From: Astrocystis sublimbata
Taxonomy: Eukaryota; Ascomycota; Sordariomycetes; Xylariales; Xylariaceae
Length of the DNA stretch: 64,000 nt
Direction of reading: 5' to 3'
Assembly (NCBI GenBank): GCA_022453515.1
Contig: JAJNNY010000058.1
Span: 62,001-126,000 of the forward strand
Shown: positions 57,594 through 64,000 of the stretch, in pieces
How positions within the stretch are numbered: the first letter of the stretch is position 1
Layout of the letters: each line of letters starts with the position of its first letter
The notes under the pieces: model-generated
Databases searched by the model: none
Seen by the model: the letters and a program-made list of their open reading frames with translations, nothing else
Told to the model about the DNA's origin: nothing
Position numbers and translations under genes: made by a program

Positions 57594-60282
57594 ATGACAG
57601 ACACAGCTAGGAGCACGTCTCGGGCGCAGGAGCGGCGACCACTCCTCAACCGCGCCATGTACAGCCACATAGCGGACGAGGGTGGCTTTTTCAGCTGCAC
57701 CCCCGATGTTCACAACCACTTGCCTGTGTATACGAACATACATAGAATACGCAGAGATGTTATCAGCATAGTCGAGGATCACCTGACTTTAGACCAGTTG
57801 AATGATGTTCGGCTGAATGTATCGGTTGTCCGACCCTTGGTTGACAAGCTTTATGAGCAAGATGATATATCCATAGGTACAAATGCCGCCTTGGCCCGTC
57901 TCTGATTCCACCAATGCTGACCTTGTCATCAGTGTATTGTTTGCTTGTCAACCGCTCACAATTTCTCCACGAGCAAGAAAAAATGAGTAACAGACAAAAT
58001 GTCCATTTTACGCGAGCTATGCTCTGTGAAATGGTTGCTACTCGCATACTGCGGCGCTTTGGCGAGGACAACCCGGGCTCAGATGGACTACTGCTCCTCG
58101 CCAACATCCTCGTCGCTAGTTTCGAGCCTTTCCAAAACGCCCCCGAAGAGGTTCGCCGGGAAGCCTCGCTGGACTCTAAGATGAGCTTTCACAGGACTTT
58201 ACCCGCACTCGAGATAGCCATCCTCACGGGAAGCAGGCTTTTCCTGAGCTCAACGCACTGTAAAACAGTGTACGTCTTCCTACCCTTGCCTCCAACATTG
58301 ACTATAGGGCTAACGAGCACAGGGTCGACGCTATTTACATTGGTCAGATTGTATACACTCCATCGACATTCCTAAATCTTATTCCAGATCGGTATAAACG
58401 AAAGCCTATATCGCTTTATCAGCCGCAAAATGAACCCTTACTTAATCAGTATCGGTTGATCGTGCCAAGGACGAGGAACTTCCTCGAGACGGTGCAATTC
58501 ATCGTTCTTTTAATCCTATACCTGCTGTCGATGGCGGAACGAAACCCAGAGCGTCTAAGCATATTCGAGGCGGCATTCGCTGTTTATGCTCTTGGCTGGG
58601 CGCTTGACCAATTTGCCACAATACTAGAGCACGGATGGTAGGTTCTCCTGCAAACGCTCGCTGCCGATCAGTCGCTGATTTGGACTACAAGGTCGGTTTA
58701 CACCCAGAATTTATGGTCATTTTTAGACGTCATGTTCATTCTCGTTTATTGGGTGTATCTCATACTGCGCATTCACGGCTGGAGGACGGCGTCTCTACTC
58801 GCTGGCCAACAAGGTCTTGATGTCCTTGCTATGGGGGCGCCAGTTCTCGTCCCACGACTCGCTTTCAACCTCCTATCTGGAAATGTCGTATTCCTATCCC
58901 TGCGAGCTATGATGGCCGATTTTGCCCTGCTCACATTCATAGCAGCCTGGTATGTTCAGTTTGCCCCTGATTGGGAATTTGCAGACTTTCATGATAACTA
59001 GGCTTTGGACTAACTAGGACGTACATAGGTGTTTTTGTGGCTTCCTACTGTCTATGGTTTGGCTCGGGGGAGGTCGCCATAATCCTATGTAAGTTACATG
59101 TTCCATGACGCCAAGGTATTAGCTAATAGTCAATAGTACCATCAGTAAATGGATGTTATGGATATGGTTTGGTTTAGATGGCAGTGGAGTAGATGCATCT
59201 GTAAGCGTCTTCCTCCAGACGACACATTGGATCGACTCCCTGCTGATATGTGGTGTTTCTAGGGTGACTTCCACTGGCTTCTTGGCCCGATCTTGATGAT
59301 CACGTTTGCATTCCTCGGCAATACCCTCTTCCTGACCATTCTCGTGTCGATGATCACAAACACTTTTGCCAAAGTCATCAAGAATGCTTCCGCAGAGGTT
59401 CACTTCCGCAAGGCTGTATTGACGCTTGAAGGTGTCAAAAGCGATGCCATTTTTGCTTACCAGCCACCGTTCAACCTCCTCGCCTTTCTTCTACTGGTTC
59501 CAATGAAATTTCTCGTCAGTCCCCGTTGGTTCCATAAGATCCATGTGGCAACCGTTCGCGCCATCAACCTACCCTTGCTCCTCTGCATTGCCCTTCTCGA
59601 ACGCCGTCTGCTCTGGTCGGAATATGTAGAGGAGTCCAGCGAGCTGGGGCAAACGAGACAACGAGGCAAGGGTCGGTTTTGGGAGAACTGGCGCATCACG
59701 AGTCACAGCGACATCCAGACAGTATTCGATATTCCTCTGCCCGATTCTGTGAAGGAGGATATTGCAGTAGATGATGAGCTGACGCATCATATGATCCGAA
59801 GGCAGTTCTTGCGTCACCAGGGCTCTACCTCGCAAGAACTGCCTCGACATGAGCAGGCCAGTGGTGAACCGAGCAAAAACAAGGATGAGCCGCCAGTTAT
59901 CAAGACACCTAGTCGGCGAGATTCGATAGCTCCATTGTAAGTTTTTTTTTTCTTTCTATGTTGCTTGGCTACGTAAAGATCATGCAGGCCTATGTTCGGG
60001 CTCCGACTTGATCTCCAAGCCCCTAACGTATCACAATGTTCCGGCCACACTTTCATGGCGATAGCTAACCCATCGTGTTGCAGTGGTGTGCCACCCGAGC
60101 AAATCCGTAGCATACTGGCCGAGTCTGGTCAAACGGAGGACGTGACCATGCGACTGGAAAACCTTGAGCTTGTCACGTCGAGGATCGAAGAGATGCTCGA
60201 GAGCCTTCGAGACGCGATTGCGCCGAAAGCAGGCAAGGAAATAGCAGGCAAGAAGGAAGCAGACGAGGAAGAAGCATCATGA
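57594..60282 (+). CDS. YVC1: Vacuolar-type TRP cation channel (YVC1 family)
   Basis: Calcium-permeable channel that releases calcium from the vacuole in yeast. Eight exons (57594-57876, 57933-58269, 58323-58637, 58692-58949, 59029-59088, 59137-59200, 59263-59936, 60084-60282) give 729 residues; every intron is GT-AG and keeps phase. The cytoplasmic N-terminus (1-260) includes the family linker block VDAIYIGQIVYTPSTFLNLI. Spans lie at ~263-278, 287-307 and 319-338. Two further spans follow, then the pore helix and filter WMLWIWFGLDGSG and the final span LMITFAFLGNTLFLTILVS, which continues into NTFAKVIKNA. The C-terminus has a predicted coiled coil (RLENLELVTSRIEEMLESL) and an acidic end. The first ATG leading into MTDTARSTSR was taken; in-frame codons upstream lack homology. 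Confidence 0.93.
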
Positions 60283-61257
60283 AAACATCACTATCTGAAA
60301 AGTTTCAGCGATCCTGATTCGCATTATGATTACGATATAATAACGACTACATACAGCGGACGAACGTTAGACAAATGGGCAGCAAGAGTGAATGGAACAT
60401 GTTATGTAGCGAGTGTACGAGAACCTGTATCACAATAAAAGCAAACATTTGTGTTGTCACACACGAAGCCTCCCTTGGAAGCTATTCCTGTTTGTTGAAC
60501 CTAGACACTCCAACCATACACTGCCATCGATACGTTAGATCGATCAACGATCATACGGCGTTGCATCGAATCTCGGCATACGTCAGTAGTCAAACGTGAC
60601 ACCATCGTTTAGGAGGAGCTGAGGTTTGTATGCCCAGGTGTGACTCGGAGTGCTCTTTCCCTCTCTCTACCTGATCCTCGGTCGCTCTAATTACCTATCA
60701 AATGTGCCTTATTTTCGGTAGGATGCACGGTTCTCTTCCCAAAGTTGAAGCCCTCCACTGATAGCATCTTTGCTATTTGAGCTTGTACCAAGTTTGCAAA
60801 GCTATTCACTACCTGGGTACAGATAGGTAGTCCTCGTTGTATGTGGAAGTCCGAGGCGCAACCTACCTCCTGTTTGCCTATCTACAGCTGAACAAGGTCC
60901 GAAATATCGAGTTTGCGCGAGACCGCCTGTGCCTAGTAAAGGTACACAGAGTTGTCGACAAGCTCACACGAAATCGGCTGCGGACAATCCAACGCCAAAC
61001 TACATCAGATGTTACGAGTGTGTGACACCTAGCGGCCCAAGTACGCACACGTCCCTTTCGACCATTTCGCTCGGGATTCCTTGCGTACACTACGAGCCGC
61101 CTTAGTCCTCGACGATCCCGCAACGTCGCATTGTCGCCACCATACTCTAAGCCCGAAAACCCTCATTCCCACCGCGCCTCAACTAGCTACCACGGACACC
61201 AAATATACTCCAAGCACCACCACTACCACCACCACCAAGGGAAGAGACCAGGTTCAA
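60283..61257. other. Spacer between YVC1 and the small Cys-rich gene
   Basis: 975 bp. It includes the YVC1 3' region and the promoter of the next gene. A CAC/CCA trinucleotide run (61215-61239) lies directly before the start codon at 61258. No other coding sequence recognised. Confidence 0.55.
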
Positions 61258-61548
61258 ATGTGCTTCGCAACGCACTACATCAGCCGCAACTGCGGGCATC
61301 ACTGGCTCGCAATCCGGCAGGCCTGCTGGCCGGGATACGGGTTCACGTACTGCGGGGTGTTCGGCGACGGCGTGGCGCGAGAGCCGTCGCCCGAGTATGA
61401 GGTTGTTGGCCTGTGTCCGGCGTGCGCGAGCCCGGGCGGATACTACGATCGAAATCTGGTCAGGATGGTTGTCGATATCCGCGAGAAATGCCGCTGGGGA
61501 GCAGGTCCGTCGAGGGATGAGCCTGGATTCGAATGTGTTATTATGTGA
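61258..61548 (+). CDS. Small Cys/His-rich protein of unknown function
   Basis: Intronless, 96 residues, starting MCFATHYISRNCGHHW. The frame is open upstream to 61081, but that part is a Thr-rich translation of a CAC repeat and was left out. Cysteines and histidines are arranged like a metal-binding module: C2, H6, C12-G-H-H, C24 (ACWPGYGFTYCG) and C52-X2-C55 (GLCPACASPGG). The charged C-terminal third contains RNLVRMVVDIREKC. Start and layout recall a family of short MC-x-x-H fungal hypothetical proteins, but I can name no function. Fusion or truncation cannot be judged. Confidence 0.65.
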   Translation: MCFATHYISRNCGHHWLAIRQACWPGYGFTYCGVFGDGVAREPSPEYEVVGLCPACASPGGYYDRNLVRMVVDIREKCRWGAGPSRDEPGFECVIM

Positions 61549-62168
61549 AAAGGAATTTTACCTAGGCAATGAGAGTCTGACTACTTGGGAATACGGATGG
61601 CTATGAGAGGAGTCCTGGGAAGGTTTCGGGATTTGTGATGGCGAAGCTGGTTGTGGATGATGGACAGCCTGAGTCGCCTGTTGGGCTGCAACACTACCTG
61701 GAGGATCCGGAAACAGACGGCACCAGCGCGTGTCGCGAGATCATCATGACAGACCAGAAGAACCGCGCTGCATTTCTCCTGCGTCGGATAAATCACGAAT
61801 TATCATCACCGTTACTATGAAGACGTGTATCTTGACATGCCTAGCGTGTTAGTTGGAGCTGCCTATTCACTCATATACTTACCAGGCTATCTCCTTAACA
61901 GTTTTTATACTGCCCCGATACTTTCTTAATTATAAAAACCCAAAAACAGCTCATTCTGATATTCATGAGACCGTCAAGGTTCGGGGAAGCCAGCATGCCT
62001 TTTCTCTGACATGCTAAGATGCTAGAGCATCACGTGCCCACTTTTATACGAAAACTGCGTCCCACGAATGAAGAGTAACAAACCTCATCATCACGATGAC
62101 CGTTTTCACCAACACACCAAACAATAGACACGCACATTTCGGTCAGCATCGCAATACAAGAGCCAGAT
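61549..62168. other. Spacer between the Cys-rich gene and MTQ2
   Basis: 620 bp carrying the terminator of one gene and the promoter of the next. A CACGTG E-box at 62031-62036 lies 133 bp before the MTQ2 start codon. No coding frame. Confidence 0.5.
62031..62036. promoter_or_regulatory. CACGTG E-box upstream of MTQ2
   Basis: Context GCATCACGTGCCCA, 133 bp before the start codon. A regulatory role is inferred from position only. Confidence 0.3.
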
Positions 62169-63077
62169 ATGCTGCCAACACCAGACACCTCACACGTATC
62201 CTACGAGCGGGTGTACGAGCCAGCGGAAGATAGCTTCCTGCTTCTCGACGTCCTCTCGTCAGAATCCGAGACGGCATTCTTACACAAGCGTTTTACATCA
62301 TCTCAAACCCCCACAGCCCCCGCTGATACGATATCACCCCCTCCACAATCATCAACTATACCAACCTCATCCTCACACCCATTATTCCTCTCATCCCCAT
62401 CAGGACAGCCCCTCGTAATAGAAATCGGCCCCGGCTCCGGCGTCGTAATCGCCTTCCTGACAGCTCACGCCAAAACCATCTTCGGAACCCCCGACATCCT
62501 GACAGGGGCCGTAGATCTGAACGCGCACGCGTGCGCCGCTACGACAGAGACAGTGCGGAGGGCCGTCGCCGACAACTCTTCATCGTCGCAAGAAGACGCG
62601 ACGGCGGGGAGGTTCCTAGGCGCTGTGCAGGGAGACCTTGTTGCGCCGCTCAGCGACAGGAGCGTGGACGTGCTGGTGTTCAACCCGCCTTACGTGCCGA
62701 CGGCCGAGTTGCCCTCTTGGACAGGAGATGGGGCTAGGACTGACAACGATGCCGAAGCTGGTAACGGCGAAAGAGATGGAGAGGACAAGGACACGGAGAA
62801 GATGACGACCTCTTTCGAAGAGGACTCGTACCTCCTGGCCCTTTCGTACGCGGGCGGGATAGATGGCATGGAGACCACGGACCGCCTCCTCGACGAGCTG
62901 CCGCGCGTGCTGTCGGCGAGAGGGTGTGCGTACGTGCTGCTCTGTAAGCAGAATAAGCCCGAGGCAGTCAAGGAGCGCCTGCGAGGTTCTGGATGGAGGG
63001 CCGAGACGGTGGGGTCGAGTGGGAAGCAGGCGGGATGGGAGAAGTTGCAGATAGTACGGATATGGAAAGATATATAG
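62169..63077 (+). CDS. MTQ2: eRF1 glutamine N5-methyltransferase (HemK/PrmC family)
   Basis: Methylates the glutamine of the GGQ tripeptide in release factor eRF1, working with Trm112 in the cytoplasm. Intronless, 302 residues. The N-terminus VYEPAEDSFLLLDVL is the family signature. The SAM-binding motif I is VIEIGPGSGVV (83-93), and the substrate-binding NPPY is at 172-175 (LVFNPPYVPT). The C-terminus has YVLLCKQNKPEAV. It is longer than yeast Mtq2 because of two low-complexity inserts: a Ser/Thr/Pro stretch at ~43-80 and an acidic stretch (~185-220) just after NPPY. Both lie in loops; the core is complete. Confidence 0.93.
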   Translation: MLPTPDTSHVSYERVYEPAEDSFLLLDVLSSESETAFLHKRFTSSQTPTAPADTISPPPQSSTIPTSSSHPLFLSSPSGQPLVIEIGPGSGVVIAFLTAHAKTIFGTPDILTGAVDLNAHACAATTETVRRAVADNSSSSQEDATAGRFLGAVQGDLVAPLSDRSVDVLVFNPPYVPTAELPSWTGDGARTDNDAEAGNGERDGEDKDTEKMTTSFEEDSYLLALSYAGGIDGMETTDRLLDELPRVLSARGCAYVLLCKQNKPEAVKERLRGSGWRAETVGSSGKQAGWEKLQIVRIWKDI

Positions 63078-63638
63078 TTTTCGAAATACAGAAGAAAAGA
63101 AATCTCATACTACGAGAGATGTACGCATCACATGTTGGTTCACCACGTGTTGGTTCCTGTCTTTGCTACGTGGATTTCTTGTCTTGATGCTGTTGGTGCG
63201 GCTCCTCTCACATACACATATATTCAAGAGCACATGAGCACATGAGAACTGGCAAAGCCGTCTTACTGGCGTACTAGATTTTATTTTGGGTCTCTCTCTA
63301 CGTGGTTGGAGTTTCCTATCCTCGAACGCCGCCATTCCCTGGAGTGTCCCCTTGCGGCTTCTTTCAACAGTAGTGACACGATGCCATTAAGCAACAATCG
63401 GCCAGCGCCTTTTCTTCGCCGAACAGGATTCTTTGGATATCATGACCTTCCCATAGCCAGCAGCGTGTGAGGAGGTTGTACTTGGCATCTGAGCCCTTTT
63501 ACCCCAAGTACATCCTTCACACTATCTGCTCGCGTGCCCCGTCGCGCCAGTCCTCGTTTCCGTCTTCATAGCCAGTAGCAAAACCAGATTACAAACAAGT
63601 AATGACGATTATGGTAGGCTGTAGTCGTAGTCTCTGGT
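63078..63638. other. Convergent 3' spacer between MTQ2 and SmD1
   Basis: 561 bp between converging stops, expected to hold both polyadenylation regions. A CACGTG lies at about 63144. Nothing else noted. Confidence 0.5.
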
Positions 63639-63943
63639 TTACCGGCCCCGGCCGCGTCCCCTACCGCGTCCCCTTCCACGGCCGCGCATACCAGGACCAC
63701 CCCGTCCAGCACCGCGGTCGGCGGCCTCTTTACGCGCCTTGTTCTTGGGCTTGACGGAGTCGTCGATGAGGAGGGTGTCGAGCGGGAGCGAATCGGGCAG
63801 GATGAAATAGCGGATGGTCGAGCCGCGGAGGTTCATGGTGTCGAGAGTGATGGGGTCCTGACCGCGCGGCGTCATCTTCACCGTGCGCAGCGCCGTGTTC
63901 ATCTGCGGCGAGACTGATGTGATCGTGCCGTGTACGATTGTGC
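63639..63943 (-). CDS. SMD1: Core spliceosomal protein SmD1, N-terminal exon(s) off the window
   Basis: The C-terminal exon of about 100 residues is visible. It starts after the ATACAG acceptor at 63944-63945 with [20 protein letters not shown], the Sm1 end, followed by the Sm2 motif ([20 protein letters not shown]). The tail is Gly-Arg rich, with a pure RG run, as in SmD1 where the arginines are dimethylated for SMN-type assembly. The exon begins in phase 1, needing one base from the upstream exon. That exon (expected MKLVRFLMK-type start) lies beyond position 64000, and its donor is not visible. Confidence 0.93.
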
Positions 63944-64000
63944 CTGTATCAGTTCGTCAGTCCGCCAGTCAGTCAGTGCGTATTAGTGGAACAGTTGGGG

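Noticed and set aside
1..64000. CRISPR arrays, rRNA operons, secondary-metabolite cluster, viral or toxin genes
   Set aside because: No regularly spaced direct repeats, no rRNA stretches, no PKS/NRPS/terpene synthase domains, and no viral or toxin protein was recognised in any frame.

Overview
The window is nuclear DNA of a filamentous ascomycete (Pezizomycotina; Sordariomycetes is my best guess). The evidence is short 48-150 nt spliceosomal introns with GTAAGT-type donors and CTAA(C/T)-like branch sites, a HET-domain gene, an RAX2 polarity gene, an LCL3 nuclease, a FlbC-like C2H2 regulator, and telomere-like TTAGGG hexamers. I see no bacterial, plasmid, viral or CRISPR signature. No tRNA or rRNA gene was recognised, although a covariance search could not be run.

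Layout from left to right: a left-truncated MFS phosphate/organophosphate transporter (minus, 1-2052); a 3.5-kb divergent spacer; AP endonuclease APN1 (plus, 5571-7206); a BUB1-type checkpoint kinase that also carries Mad3-like KEN boxes (minus, 7747-11487); U2AF large subunit (minus, 12248-14286), sharing a 650-bp divergent promoter with 8-oxoguanine glycosylase OGG1 (plus, 14940-16267); a HET-domain protein (minus, 16347-18146); and a three-exon LITAF-domain zinc-ribbon protein (plus, 18691-19473). Next comes a 24-kb gene-poor interval (19474-43494) with one convincing intact gene, a FlbC-like two-zinc-finger regulator (plus, 30752-32030). The interval also holds a decayed membrane-protein gene, a Mutator-style MITE with a telomere-like core, palindromes and simple repeats. 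Dense housekeeping DNA resumes with SF3B1/HSH155 (minus, 43495-47157), RAX2 (minus, 48602-52371), LCL3 (minus, 55630-56507), an eight-exon YVC1-type TRP channel (plus, 57594-60282), a small Cys-rich protein (plus, 61258-61548), the eRF1 methyltransferase MTQ2 (plus, 62169-63077) and the right-truncated SmD1 (minus, 63639-63943).

Functional themes: U2AF2, SF3B1 and SmD1 all act in 3' splice-site/U2 snRNP recognition, and SF3B1 shows three tryptophan ULM motifs of the type bound by U2AF homology motifs. APN1 and OGG1 act successively in base-excision repair of oxidised DNA. These genes are scattered housekeeping loci, not a cluster. The least ordinary DNA is the gene-poor interval around the FlbC-like gene. 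Its leader has an upstream ORF overlapping the start codon and nested palindromes. The ~357-bp MITE at 36252-36608, with 9-bp target duplications, encloses degenerate TTAGGG arrays. Intergenic DNA of the window is also enriched for the palindrome TACCTAGGTA.
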